This document shows positions 22,079-30,315 of a DNA stretch of 36,620 nt, piece by piece (within the stretch, counting starts at the first letter, position 1; each line of letters begins with the position of its first letter). The notes below the pieces were generated by a model, which saw only the letters and a list, made by a program, of their open reading frames with translations, had not been told where the DNA came from and did not search any database. The stretch is from a virus: IMG/VR virus record IMGVR_UViG_3300048771_000229, positions 1-36,620 of that record; one strand, 5' to 3'. The translations under genes and the position numbers were made by a program.

Positions 22079-23254
22079 TCACTTCTTCGGCGGGCAGCAG
22101 CCGGCCATGAACGCGCCGAGACCTTTGCCGAATCTCGCTTGCAGTGCGGTGGCCGCGGGATTGGAAGAATCTTCGCCGGCGACTTCGCTGGAGAGCGGCT
22201 TTTCCTCGCCCAGGCTCAGCGTGCCGGCGGGCGTAGTGGTGGCGCCGGCCAGGGCCGCGCCGCCCAGACGCTTCTTGAGCTGTTCGTTCTCTTCACGGAG
22301 TGCAGCGGCGAAACGCGTCTGGGACTCGGCCATGGTCAGACCCTGGGCAAAGTACAGCGCGCCCTGGGTCTCGCCGAAGGTCGTGGTGAATTGCTTGGCC
22401 TCTTCGGCACGCGTCAGAACACTGCTGGGCAAGCCAGCAGTGGCACCCGCGGCCAGCGTGCCAGCGGCTGCCGGAACCGTGGCGGAAGCCGCTACCGCCG
22501 GAACTGGCGGGGACGCCGACGGTGCCTCGATCACGATGGCGTCGTTTTTCGGACGGAGGGAAAGCATCGCGGCCAACGCGGACCAAAATCCGGCGGGGGC
22601 GGAGACGGTTTCGGATGCGGCCGTGGGGGTGGCGGATTCGACCATGGGAGAATGCTCCAGAGTGCGGATGGTGAAGGTGGCGTCGCCGGCGTCGCCGGCG
22701 CTGAAAGAGGCGTGGGCGTACTTGTCGCGGCCTTGCGGGCAGAGTGCGCCGCCGCGGAGTTCCCACTGCCGGAAGATGGTCAAGGGACCCTGCACGGCCT
22801 GGCCGTTGACGGTGGCCTGCTGGCCGTCGTCGAGCTGCTCGACGACGCAGTTGCAGGGATCGAATTGCACGGAGGCCTCGTAGGGTGTGCCGGCCGCGGC
22901 GCGGTGCAGGACCTCGCTGGCGCGGTCGTCGGGCTTGAAGGGCACGATGCGACCCTTGGCCTGCAGGCCGCCGGAACTGGTATCGATCGCGGAAAAGTCG
23001 CCGATCAGCTCGCCGGAGTCGTGGCAATAATCCAGCGGGAAGGTGTCCTTGTGCGCCGACATGCCGGCGACGTCGTGCAGGCACGGTCCCCAATAGGGAT
23101 GGTCGATGACCTGGCCGGAGAGCAGGCAGAGATCGAACGGCACCGGCTCGGCGGGCTTGGCTGGATCCGCGGCGGCGGAAAACTGGCCGAAGCGGACCTG
23201 GCCGGTGAAACGCAACGCGGCGGCGGGGACGGATTTGAGGGCTGGCTTGGACAT
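22079..23254 (-). CDS. Prohead protease fused to a scaffolding-type C-terminus
   Basis: The product is 391 residues from the ATG at 23254; the frame stays open to 23338 but that part is repeat-derived. His78 in DYCHDSGELIG and Ser128 in PYEASVQF match the catalytic His and the SVxF serine of phage capsid maturation proteases. Residues 230-391 are Ala/Pro-rich with a coiled coil (FAAALREENEQLKKRLGG), like scaffold domains of protease-scaffold fusions. No separate scaffold gene is present. It cleaves itself and capsid subunits inside the prohead. Confidence 0.8.
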   Translation of the reverse strand: MSKPALKSVPAAALRFTGQVRFGQFSAAADPAKPAEPVPFDLCLLSGQVIDHPYWGPCLHDVAGMSAHKDTFPLDYCHDSGELIGDFSAIDTSSGGLQAKGRIVPFKPDDRASEVLHRAAAGTPYEASVQFDPCNCVVEQLDDGQQATVNGQAVQGPLTIFRQWELRGGALCPQGRDKYAHASFSAGDAGDATFTIRTLEHSPMVESATPTAASETVSAPAGFWSALAAMLSLRPKNDAIVIEAPSASPPVPAVAASATVPAAAGTLAAGATAGLPSSVLTRAEEAKQFTTTFGETQGALYFAQGLTMAESQTRFAAALREENEQLKKRLGGAALAGATTTPAGTLSLGEEKPLSSEVAGEDSSNPAATALQARFGKGLGAFMAGCCPPKK

Positions 23255-23310
23255 GATTTTTACCGCAGAGGGTGCGGAGGTTCGCAGGAGGGAAGCCGGT
23301 TCGGTTTTCA

Positions 23311-23381
23311 TGGTGGGGCTGCGCTGCGCTGGACCCACCCTACTTTCTTCGTCCGTGCCTTATCCGTGTTCATCCGTGGCT
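23311..23381. repeat. Family D and family A repeats between portal and protease genes
   Basis: GTGGGGCTGCGC...GGACCCACC (family D, 23311-23342) has complementary ends and is followed by a family A copy (23351-23381). The same pairing of D and A occurs at 21012-21081 and 25436-25570; a lone D copy lies at 24914-24946. Confidence 0.75.
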
Positions 23382-23388
23382 AAGCTTC

Positions 23389-24870
23389 TCAGCGGTCGGC
23401 CGGATCGTACTGCACCGGTACCGGCGGCAGCGTGTTGGGCGGCGGCAGGCCGATCGACTCGCGGTATTTCAGGTAGGCGGCCTGCTGGTCGGCCAGCTCG
23501 TAGGCGTCCAGGCCGAGCGACTCGGCCACACCAGGCGTGCTGTTGAAGCCGGCATCGACCTCTGCCCTGCTGGCCTGGATCTCCTTCAGCGGATCGATCC
23601 AGGGCACCTTTCTCGCGATCCAGTCCCACTTCAGGCGCTGCGGACCAAAGCCGGACGGGAGCTCCAAAACACCCTGGTAGATCAGAAGTCCAAAAGACCA
23701 GGTGGCCCACTGGTCGAGCCACTCGCGCAGATCGGCGCGCTTGTCGTCGGCCGACTGGTCATACATCAGCCAGGCGCCGCGGCTTCCGCTGTAATTGGTA
23801 TGGCTCTCGTCGTAGAACGAGAACGGAATATCGAGCGACTTCAGGGCCGCCGCGATGACCAGTTGCATGAACGCCTGCCAGTTGGCAGACGGGTTATTGC
23901 TATGGAGGAAGGCGGCTTCGTCGCCGGGGTCCAGCTCCATCAGCACCGGGCCGCGGTTGAAGTCGATCTGCGCGGCGTAATCCGAAGGCCCATCGCTCTC
24001 GTTGTGTGCCTCAAGGGCCTTGACGCTGTTGCGCTTCAGGGCCAGGGCGAACAGTTGCGCCACCTTGGCCTGCGCTTTGGCCAGGTCGATTCCCTCATAG
24101 ATGTCGCGGAAATCATTCAGGGCCGCGCAAACCGGCGAGATGCCGCGGGTCTGGTCGAAGCGGTCGAAGTAGCCAACATGGAAACAGTTCCGCGCCGGTA
24201 CCAGCCGCTCGAAGGTGAAGGAGTTCGGCGCGGTGATCAGGTCCGGGCCGACGCGGTATTGCGGGCCGCGGCGGTTGACGGCGTAGGCCTGCGACGCGCC
24301 GGAGTCGTCGGTAACCACGCCGAACTTCATCTTGCGGAGAATGCCAGCGGACAGCGGCGATCCGCCGCTGCCGAGGCTCTGCGGCGTGCGGACGCGATCG
24401 GCCTCGATTGCCTGCAGGCGGCCGTTGGCCTGCTTGACCAGCAGGATGTCGCCGTCGACCGTGCGGCTGGCCTCGACCAGGCGGACGTACTTGCGGCGGC
24501 TGTGGCGGCGGGCGCTGTCGAAGTTCCAGGGCTTGCTCCGCCACTCCATCAGCTCGTCCAGCCGCTTGTCGATCTTCGCGTCGCCGGTGGCGGCGTGGAA
24601 GCGGAAGCGGGCCACGTAATCGAGGTGTTTTCGGATCGCCCAGGCGGCGATGGAGAAGTTTCGGCGGATATCGCGGCCGAGGGTGATGACCTGCTGGCGG
24701 CGGTAGAGCGGCAGTTCGTCGTCTTCCGAGCGCAGCAGGGGCGTGGGACTCTTGCGGCGGCCTTTGTCCTCGGTGGCATCATAGCCGAAGCGGCCGGTCC
24801 GGGAAGCACTGGCAGAGCCAGTGGCACCCAGGGTGTCGAAACGGCAGATGAGATCATCGACGTTGAGCAT
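23389..24870 (-). CDS. Portal protein, lambda gpB family
   Basis: The product is 493 residues from the ATG at 24870; a TTG at 24909 is in frame. Conserved patterns of the lambda-type portal are visible: RRDIRRN-type N-terminus, TRGISPVCAALNDFRDIYEG, and the C-terminal HTNYSGSRGAWLMYDQS. It forms the dodecameric ring at one vertex through which terminase packages DNA. It lies between the gpW-like connector and the protease-scaffold, the lambda order. Family A and D repeats flank the gene on both sides. Confidence 0.88.
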   Translation of the reverse strand: MLNVDDLICRFDTLGATGSASASRTGRFGYDATEDKGRRKSPTPLLRSEDDELPLYRRQQVITLGRDIRRNFSIAAWAIRKHLDYVARFRFHAATGDAKIDKRLDELMEWRSKPWNFDSARRHSRRKYVRLVEASRTVDGDILLVKQANGRLQAIEADRVRTPQSLGSGGSPLSAGILRKMKFGVVTDDSGASQAYAVNRRGPQYRVGPDLITAPNSFTFERLVPARNCFHVGYFDRFDQTRGISPVCAALNDFRDIYEGIDLAKAQAKVAQLFALALKRNSVKALEAHNESDGPSDYAAQIDFNRGPVLMELDPGDEAAFLHSNNPSANWQAFMQLVIAAALKSLDIPFSFYDESHTNYSGSRGAWLMYDQSADDKRADLREWLDQWATWSFGLLIYQGVLELPSGFGPQRLKWDWIARKVPWIDPLKEIQASRAEVDAGFNSTPGVAESLGLDAYELADQQAAYLKYRESIGLPPPNTLPPVPVQYDPADR

Positions 24871-24946
24871 GCTTGCGACGCGTTGGTTCGGGCGTTGCCG
24901 CTGTGGCAATTCATGGTGGGGCTGCGCCTCGCTGGACCCACCCTAC

Positions 24947-25261
24947 TCAATAGCCGTCGTAGCCGCCGGCTTGGCGGATAGTCAAAAACGGGTTGCGCTT
25001 GCGGTCGCGCTGGCGGCAGAGTTCGCGGAGCCGCTGGCGGGCCATCGCCAGATTGAAGCGCGTCGTGACGCCATCGACGGTGACGGATTCAGCGCCGCTG
25101 GCCAGCAGGCTCTCCAGATCGCAGATCTGCTGATCCAGGGGCTGCAGGGACTCGCGATCGCGCGGCGGATGGCCGGGAAGACAGTTAGCCACGGATGGAC
25201 ACCGATGGGCACGGATTAAGAGAACTGCGACTGCCGTGTCAGAACACGGCCGAGAGATCAC
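24947..25261 (-). CDS. gpW-like head-tail connector
   Basis: The frame runs 104 residues from a GTG at 25261; an alternative GTG is at 25192. The conserved part starts near residue 40: LDQQICDLESLLASGAES, VTVDGVTTRFNLAMARQRL, a helix-beta hairpin-helix pattern as in lambda gpW. The position between terminase and portal is that of gpW. The first ~38 residues are partly coded by a family A repeat, so the true start is uncertain and no Shine-Dalgarno supports either option. Confidence 0.65.
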   Translation of the reverse strand: MISRPCSDTAVAVLLIRAHRCPSVANCLPGHPPRDRESLQPLDQQICDLESLLASGAESVTVDGVTTRFNLAMARQRLRELCRQRDRKRNPFLTIRQAGGYDGY

Positions 25262-25558
25262 CGCCGGACGCTGGCGGTTTCGCGCGTGCGGTGCAGCGCG
25301 CCGTCGGCCAGAAAGTAAAGTCTAACACGCTGTTTTGCGGGGAAACCGGTAGAACCGGTTAATTCCTCGTTGTCGCCAATTGGCGACATTTTCGGACATC
25401 CTAAGACTTAAAAGCCAAGGCCGTCTTGGCGATTCCGGTGGGGCTGCGCTTCGCTGGACCCACCCTACCCGCCGGCGGCCGGATCGGCGGCCGCGGCAGC
25501 CGCTTGCCGAAAATGGCCCGCACCGCCTCGCCAAAATTCATCCGTGTCGTATCCGTGT
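25262..25558. other. 297-bp spacer packed with repeats and palindromes
   Basis: No gene is seen. It holds a 7-bp hairpin AACCGGT/ACCGGTT (25344-25360), the perfect 18-bp palindrome TGTCGCCAATTGGCGACA (25371-25388), a family D repeat (25436-25468) and a family A repeat (25540-25570). Confidence 0.7.
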
Positions 25559-25945
25559 TCATCCGTGGCTAACCTCTTCTTGCGGCGGCTCAAAGCGGTA
25601 CTCGCGCACGGTGAGGGCCTGGCCGCAGTCGGCGCAGGTGGTGCGGCGCCAGATGACGCGATTGTAGCGAAAGCCCTTGATCTCGCCGCACAGCGGCAGA
25701 TCGTCGGCCACGCCGTCGCGGTAGGGCTTCCGCCGCGTCGAGCCGCAGGCCGGGCAACTGGGCGGCAGCGTGACCGTCTCCAGCCGCGGCAGCGTCTTGG
25801 CGCCGCGAGGACGGCCGGGACCACGCGCGTCAGCGCCGCGGCTATCGCTTTGGGCGCCGGTGTCGGCCGAGACGGCAAGCGGCTCCGCATTGGAAGGGAG
25901 GACGGCGGTTGGTTCCGCGATCAATTCAGGGCGTTTACGGGCCAT
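25559..25945 (-). CDS. Zinc-ribbon protein with AT-hook-like motif
   Basis: The product is 128 residues from the ATG at 25945, with AAAGGAA upstream. RGPGRPRGAK at 41-50 is an AT-hook-like motif. Cys64-x-x-Cys67 (CPACGS) and Cys104-x-x-Cys107 (CADCGQ) would form a zinc ribbon. Both suggest DNA binding. It lies between terminase and portal. A small terminase or packaging-accessory role is possible but unproven. The last residues (SHG) and the stop come from a family A repeat. Confidence 0.7.
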   Translation of the reverse strand: MARKRPELIAEPTAVLPSNAEPLAVSADTGAQSDSRGADARGPGRPRGAKTLPRLETVTLPPSCPACGSTRRKPYRDGVADDLPLCGEIKGFRYNRVIWRRTTCADCGQALTVREYRFEPPQEEVSHG

Positions 25946-25971
25946 GGGGTTCCTTTCCACAAAGGGGCGAA

Positions 25972-26172
25972 TCAGGCGGCCAAGGACTTAACCTCGATCG
26001 AGATGCCAAGCCATCCGCCGCTCTCGGCATCCGTTCTCAAGGTGATCGGCCAGCGAGCGCTCGAGAAGCGACGGCGAAACTGGAAGACAGCGTTGCCGAC
26101 GGTGCGGGCAACGAAGGTGGCGTCGTGGCCGTGGCCACTGACGCGGATGCGGGCTTTGGGACGGTTTTTCAT
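25972..26172 (-). CDS. Small basic hypothetical protein (66 aa)
   Basis: The ATG at 26172 follows AAGGA. The product is basic and probably beta-rich (KARIRVSGHGHDATFVARTV, PITLRTDAESGGWLGISIEV). It belongs to the chain of small genes between terminase and the zinc-ribbon gene. No family was recognised. Confidence 0.68.
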   Translation of the reverse strand: MKNRPKARIRVSGHGHDATFVARTVGNAVFQFRRRFSSARWPITLRTDAESGGWLGISIEVKSLAA

Positions 26173-26184
26173 TGGAGTCCTTTC

Positions 26185-26382
26185 TTAAAAGCCACAGGGA
26201 TAGAACGGGACGATGCCGTTAAGCGAGTCCACCTGTTTATTGAGGAACTTGACGCGGGCGGCGAGGCGAATATTGTCCCCCAGCGATTCGTCGAGCTGAA
26301 TCTCTCGGGCACGCAGCCGGGCGCGGAGGCCATCGATCTCGCGGTGCAGTTCCGCGTTGCGTTTCTGTTGCGAGTTGCTCAT
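26185..26382 (-). CDS. Small coiled-coil protein (65 aa)
   Basis: The ATG at 26382 comes one base after the preceding stop. Residues 5-50 form a heptad-rich, charged coiled coil (HREIDGLRARLRAREIQLDE, KFLNKQVDSLNG). Such small helical proteins next to terminase can be packaging accessories; this is only inferred. Confidence 0.7.
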   Translation of the reverse strand: MSNSQQKRNAELHREIDGLRARLRAREIQLDESLGDNIRLAARVKFLNKQVDSLNGIVPFYPCGF

Positions 26383-26383
26383 C

Positions 26384-26614
26384 TTAGGCGAGCGGCGGCA
26401 CCGCCTCGATGGTGGCAAACATGATCCCCGGCTTGGCGGCGAAGGTGGCGGCCACATCGTCGGCCAGGCTGCGAACGGCAAAGGGTCCGGAGACGAAACA
26501 GCGGCCGAGCGGCCCTTCCGGCGTGTGGAACAGCGCCAGTATCGAAACCTGATACTCCAGCGGCCGCGGTTCGAGATAGTCAGGTTCGCAGCCGGTTTCA
26601 CTATAGACTCTCAT
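26384..26614 (-). CDS. Small hypothetical protein coupled to terminase (76 aa)
   Basis: The ATG at 26614 overlaps the terminase stop (ATGA). The product looks globular (YQVSILALFHTPEGPLGRCF, SLADDVAATFAAKPGIMFAT). No family was recognised. Coupling to terminase suggests a related function or stoichiometry. Confidence 0.7.
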   Translation of the reverse strand: MRVYSETGCEPDYLEPRPLEYQVSILALFHTPEGPLGRCFVSGPFAVRSLADDVAATFAAKPGIMFATIEAVPPLA

Positions 26615-28680
26615 AGGTAATGCACCGCCTTTTTCTTGCTTGCAGGTTTGTCGTTCGGGGTGGTTTTGCCGCGCTGCCACTCGGCCAGCTTGGCGCCGCC
26701 GGGCGTGGCGTTGGCCGCGCACATGGCGCTGACGAGGTTGTCGAAAAGATGCTGGTCGGGATGGTTGGCCGGCATCGTCCATTGATCCAAGGCGCCGTAG
26801 GGGCCACTGACGGCGATCGGCACCTCGGCGGCCAGGTGGTCGGCCAAAAGCTGATGGTCGCGCGGATCGCGGCCGAACAGCGTCCAGGGGCCGGCGCCGC
26901 CGGCGGCCTGCAGGATGCGGTCGCGGGTGAAGGACTTCCAACGGTTGGTGTCGATCTCCAGCGTCAGCATGCCGGTCGATTTGATGACCGCCTTCCGCCA
27001 ATGTTTTCCTAAGATTTGGCCAGGTTCTTGCCGGTATTCGGTGAAGGGTTTTTTGGCCGGTCCGATACCAAAGCCGCGGCTGGGCATGAGGCGATTGCCC
27101 TGTCCGGCGGCACGGATGACCTTGGCCACCTCGTCCGGTTTGTAGCCGGCGTCGACCAGCAGCAGGTCGATCGACTGCTCGCCGCCAGCCTCGCGCGGAT
27201 ACCGCCGCGGCATGAGCCGTTTTACCAACAATTCGGACAATCCGGCGTAGATCGCCCCTTCCTTGGTAAGGCCGGGATAGACGCGGGAGAGGCCGATGGG
27301 CGGGTTTTCCTGGGAAAAATAACGCTCGGGCTGCTCGGGCCAGTAGCCGTAATCGATCGTGTACGGGGTGAATCCGGCCTCGATCGCCAATATCTGGAAG
27401 TAGAGGATCTCGTCATGCACGTCGACGTGACCGGTGATCCACTGGCAGTTTGCCGGCACCTCGCCGCGCGGGCGGCCGTTGAGCTTGGCCAGGACCGCTT
27501 CGGCGGTGATGCGGCCAGCGGACTGGATGATATCGGGCTCGGGCTCGTTCTGGTGTTCGCTGAAGAAGCTTGCGCGATTGAACAGGAAGAGGTTCATCGC
27601 GTTCTGGATGGCGCTGATTTCCTGCGGGGCCTCGAATCGCTCGCGCCAGGATGGTTCGGCACCGGCGTCCATGGCGGCGCGGTTGCGGCGGTAGAAGCTG
27701 GTCGCCTCCTTCGCGTCGGCGCCGCGCTCACGGGCATTGCGGTAGATGCGCGCGTACTCTTCCCAGAGCTTCAGGTTGCTCGGGAAACTGTGCAGCGCCT
27801 TGAGGCGGACGCCTTCCCACTCCGGATGGCGGCGGCGATCGAAGAATCGCTCGGCCAGATCGCCGCGTCGGATGACGGTCACCGGCATCAGGATCGCGAT
27901 CCGCTTGCCCGGGCCGGCCAGACCGCGTATCGACTTCGTCAAGACGTTCTCGCGAAAATCGGTCTGCGATGCACTCCGCGCCGAGTCGTCCGTCTGCGGG
28001 TCGTCGACAACGCAGAGATCCGGGCGGGCAACGCGGCCGTCTGGCCTGGTGAACTTCATGCCGCGGACGCGACCGGTGATGCCGGCGACGCGGAGGATGG
28101 CGCCGGAGGCCTTCGACTCCGGCAACGTGCCAAAGACGATCGTGTCTGCCGTCCACTTGATCAGCGTGCGTTTGCCCTCGAAACGCTGGCCGTTGGCGCG
28201 TCGGGCCTCCCCTTCCAGTAGCGCGAACGGTCCAACCTCGCGGGGAAAGTCTGACGCCAGTAGCTCGTTGGTCGAGAGTTCGGCCTTGATGCTGTCGAGC
28301 ATCTCGACCGCGGCCTGCTTGTCGCTGCCGATCAGGGCAATGAACGATCGCGCGCCGAGCAGGATCGCCCAGATGCAGGCGACTTCGATCAGGGTCGTTT
28401 TCCCACTCCCTCTGGGCATCGCCACTTCGAGCTTGCCGCCGGCGAGCACGGCCTGTTCGATCAGGGCAATGACGCGGAAATGATCGTCGGACCAAGGCTT
28501 GTCGAAACGCTCGGGGAAATAGGTCTTCGCGAAATAGGCGAAGCTTTTCTCCGCGCGGGCGCGGCGGCGTTTGTTCGCAATGGATTCCAGACGGCCGGCG
28601 ATGTCCTGTGCGGCGGCCGTCTTCTCGCGTCGAGCCTCGCGGCTGTTCTCGCGGGCCTCATCGATATCGGCATAGGGCAT
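26611..28680 (-). CDS. terL: Terminase large subunit
   Basis: The product is 689 residues from the ATG at 28680. The ATPase half shows Walker A MPRGSGKTT (88-96), Walker B DLCVVDDP (221-228) and a LMPVTV coupling-like segment (264-269). The nuclease half shows acidic residues in GHVDVHDEILYF (417-428) and LLLVDAGYKPDEV near 515, typical of the RNase H-like fold. It cuts concatemeric DNA and pumps it through the portal. It is longer than most HK97-type terminases and nearer in length to lambda gpA. No clear small subunit lies next to it. Confidence 0.88.
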   Translation of the reverse strand: MPYADIDEARENSREARREKTAAAQDIAGRLESIANKRRRARAEKSFAYFAKTYFPERFDKPWSDDHFRVIALIEQAVLAGGKLEVAMPRGSGKTTLIEVACIWAILLGARSFIALIGSDKQAAVEMLDSIKAELSTNELLASDFPREVGPFALLEGEARRANGQRFEGKRTLIKWTADTIVFGTLPESKASGAILRVAGITGRVRGMKFTRPDGRVARPDLCVVDDPQTDDSARSASQTDFRENVLTKSIRGLAGPGKRIAILMPVTVIRRGDLAERFFDRRRHPEWEGVRLKALHSFPSNLKLWEEYARIYRNARERGADAKEATSFYRRNRAAMDAGAEPSWRERFEAPQEISAIQNAMNLFLFNRASFFSEHQNEPEPDIIQSAGRITAEAVLAKLNGRPRGEVPANCQWITGHVDVHDEILYFQILAIEAGFTPYTIDYGYWPEQPERYFSQENPPIGLSRVYPGLTKEGAIYAGLSELLVKRLMPRRYPREAGGEQSIDLLLVDAGYKPDEVAKVIRAAGQGNRLMPSRGFGIGPAKKPFTEYRQEPGQILGKHWRKAVIKSTGMLTLEIDTNRWKSFTRDRILQAAGGAGPWTLFGRDPRDHQLLADHLAAEVPIAVSGPYGALDQWTMPANHPDQHLFDNLVSAMCAANATPGGAKLAEWQRGKTTPNDKPASKKKAVHYL

Positions 28681-28832
28681 TCGGGCACCTGGCGGCCGTC
28701 AGGGCCGCGGGGAAAACATTACCGAGGAGGGAGTCTGATACCCAAACCGTCCGTTGCGACCCTGGCCGGGAGGACCCAGATAGGGGGGGTGGGGTCGTAA
28801 CGACCGGCATTAGGAAAAGAGGGTCCCAACGC
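28681..28832. other. 152-bp spacer upstream of terminase, G-rich with odd palindrome
   Basis: It contains a G-rich run (28784-28796) and GGTCGT-A-ACGACC (28794-28806). An 8-bp hairpin AGCCGCGG/CCGCGGCT (28839-28857) sits just beyond it in the 3' end of the neighbouring gene. Packaging sites of lambda-like phages lie just upstream of terminase, so this is a candidate cos/pac region. Confidence 0.35.
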
Positions 28833-29150
28833 CTAGAGAGCCGCGGAATCCGCGGCTATGGACGGCGCTGCCGCAGGCTTGGTTACGCTACGCAGTCGCA
28901 ACACGTCGCCGCGTAGCTGTGCCAGCGCATCGAGGACGCGCTCCTGAAACTGCTTGTCACCGGCGGCGCGGGCCTCGGCCTTCACCCGCAGTTCGACCGT
29001 GGCAGTCTCCGCGTCGTATGCCTTGCCCACACCCCAGCCGATCATGCTGACAAGTCCGCCAATGATCGTCACCGCGAGTGCGAGCGCCCGCCACAATGCG
29101 GCCTTGCGGTTCTCGGCACAACGCTCCGTGGTTACGCACTCGGACGTCAC
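28833..29150 (-). CDS. Small membrane protein with coiled coil (105 aa), lysis-cassette candidate
   Basis: The GTG at 29150 overlaps the preceding stop (GTGA). Residues 20-42 are a membrane helix (LALAVTIIGGLVSMIGWGVG) and 50-90 a charged coiled coil. A single N-terminal helix with a long soluble domain fits spanin-, holin- or tail-associated small membrane proteins. Its place next to the papain-fold hydrolases suggests lysis. Confidence 0.7.
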   Translation of the reverse strand: MTSECVTTERCAENRKAALWRALALAVTIIGGLVSMIGWGVGKAYDAETATVELRVKAEARAAGDKQFQERVLDALAQLRGDVLRLRSVTKPAAAPSIAADSAAL

Positions 29151-29377
29151 GATTTCACCTCATCAGCGGGTCGCGCGAGATGCGCGAGCAGGTCCTTGGC
29201 CAGCAACCTCAGCTCTGGTCCGATCTCCGCGATCGCCGCGGTCGCCAGTTCACGGACGTCCTTGAGGAGCCGGGCACGGCGGCGACGATTGCGGCGCACG
29301 CCATGCTTGTAGCCGGCTTGGTAGGCCACCGCGGCGGCGATCGGCACCACAGCCAGGCCAAACAGATAAGCAACCAT
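29147..29377 (-). CDS. Small membrane protein (76 aa), holin/antiholin candidate
   Basis: The ATG at 29377 is preceded by GAGG. One N-terminal membrane helix (residues 3-20) is followed by a strongly basic stretch (HGVRRNRRRRARLLK) and a helical tail. The charge pattern fits a class III-like holin topology. Overlaps the following gene by 4 bases. Confidence 0.68.
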   Translation of the reverse strand: MVAYLFGLAVVPIAAAVAYQAGYKHGVRRNRRRRARLLKDVRELATAAIAEIGPELRLLAKDLLAHLARPADEVKS

Positions 29378-29401
29378 GGGAGCCTCATGGAACGAAAGAG
29401 G

Positions 29402-29430
29402 CGGGGCACTGCTGGAACGGCAGTGCCCCG
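29402..29430 (-). terminator. 11-bp perfect hairpin between lysis-region genes
   Basis: CGGGGCACTGC, a 7-base loop, GCAGTGCCCCG lies between the stop at 29450 and the next gene start at 29377. On the minus strand it is followed by a mildly T-rich CTCTTTCG. It may be a partial terminator or attenuator within the late operon. Confidence 0.5.
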
Positions 29431-29449
29431 CGCGGAGGTCCTTCCTCGA

Positions 29450-29860
29450 TCAGGCGACGGCCACGATGGCCAGGCCGGCGGCCTTCAGCAGTGCCGGAGT
29501 GCTCGCACCCAGCGCGGCAATCTGCTTGAGGATATCCGGCGCTTCGGTGGCATCGGCCAGCCGCGCGGTGAGCTGATTGCTGAAGCACGTATCCAGCAGC
29601 GACGACGCGGATTCCGGCGTCTCCATTTTCACGACCAGATAACGCACCGTTTTGACGACCTCGGCAAGATCGCCGACGGCCAGCGAAGAGCAAATCGTCG
29701 CCAGGTGCGGCAGGCCGTCGCGCGTCAGCAGGCTGCTCAGCGCGATCAACTCTTTGCGGGCCTTGATAAGCACGTCCTCGGCGCGAAAGGCGAGTCGCAC
29801 GCAGGCGGCGACGGCGATGACGGCCAGGAACAGGATCACGACTTCTTTAGGACCGAGCAT
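29450..29860 (-). CDS. Membrane-anchored helical protein (136 aa)
   Basis: The ATG at 29860 follows AAGGAA. Residues 7-24 are a membrane helix (VVILFLAVIAVAACVRLAF); the rest is helical and soluble. The C-terminus is again hydrophobic (LLKAAGLAIVAVA), so two membrane passes are possible. It lies in the presumed lysis cassette. Function is unknown. Confidence 0.68.
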   Translation of the reverse strand: MLGPKEVVILFLAVIAVAACVRLAFRAEDVLIKARKELIALSSLLTRDGLPHLATICSSLAVGDLAEVVKTVRYLVVKMETPESASSLLDTCFSNQLTARLADATEAPDILKQIAALGASTPALLKAAGLAIVAVA

Positions 29861-29908
29861 GGACTTTTTCCTTCAGGCTGAATGGTGGCGGGTGTGGATG
29901 GATGGCGA

Positions 29909-30280
29909 TCAGGCGGCCGACTGCACGCGCTGGCGAAACTGCCACGCGGCGGCCAACAGGACCGTTGCGGCGCTCAGTGCGGCGAGCAACAGCCAAAACG
30001 TCTTCGGCTCGCTGGCGGCCGCTTCGCGCTTGGCCGCCGGCTCGACGGGCGCGGTCTCGGTGATGTTGACCTTCACGTCGACCGGTTCCGCGGCGCGGTG
30101 GCAAAACGGCCCTTTGCAATGGCCGTCGGCGCAGTCGCCGTGATGGAAGAGGCCCGCGCACTGCCAAGCAGGCGGCGGATCGGCAGCCACCGCCGCGGCC
30201 GCGGTGGCGCTACTGATGGCGAAATACAGACAGGCCGTGAAGGCCAGGACGAGAAGCACGCGGACAGAGGCGTTGGTCAC
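29909..30280 (-). CDS. Exported Cys/His-rich membrane protein (123 aa)
   Basis: The GTG at 30280 is chosen because AAGGAG lies about 8 bases upstream; the frame upstream to 30376 lacks such a signal. Residues 1-31 form a signal peptide. Residues 38-60 are an unusual Cys/His cluster (CAGLFHHGDCADGHCKGPFC), which could bind metal or form disulfides outside the membrane. Residues about 95-115 are a C-terminal membrane helix. No family was recognised. Confidence 0.68.
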   Translation of the reverse strand: MTNASVRVLLVLAFTACLYFAISSATAAAAVAADPPPAWQCAGLFHHGDCADGHCKGPFCHRAAEPVDVKVNITETAPVEPAAKREAAASEPKTFWLLLAALSAATVLLAAAWQFRQRVQSAA

Positions 30281-30315
30281 GATGGATCTCCTTGCGAGAA
30301 AATCGGGGTAAGTCT

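Noticed and set aside
22064-23383. Plus-strand open frame opposite the protease-scaffold gene
   Set aside because: Gly/Arg-rich shadow; the minus strand has the protease motifs.
27016-28221. Plus-strand open frame opposite terminase
   Set aside because: Antisense to conserved ATPase and nuclease motifs.
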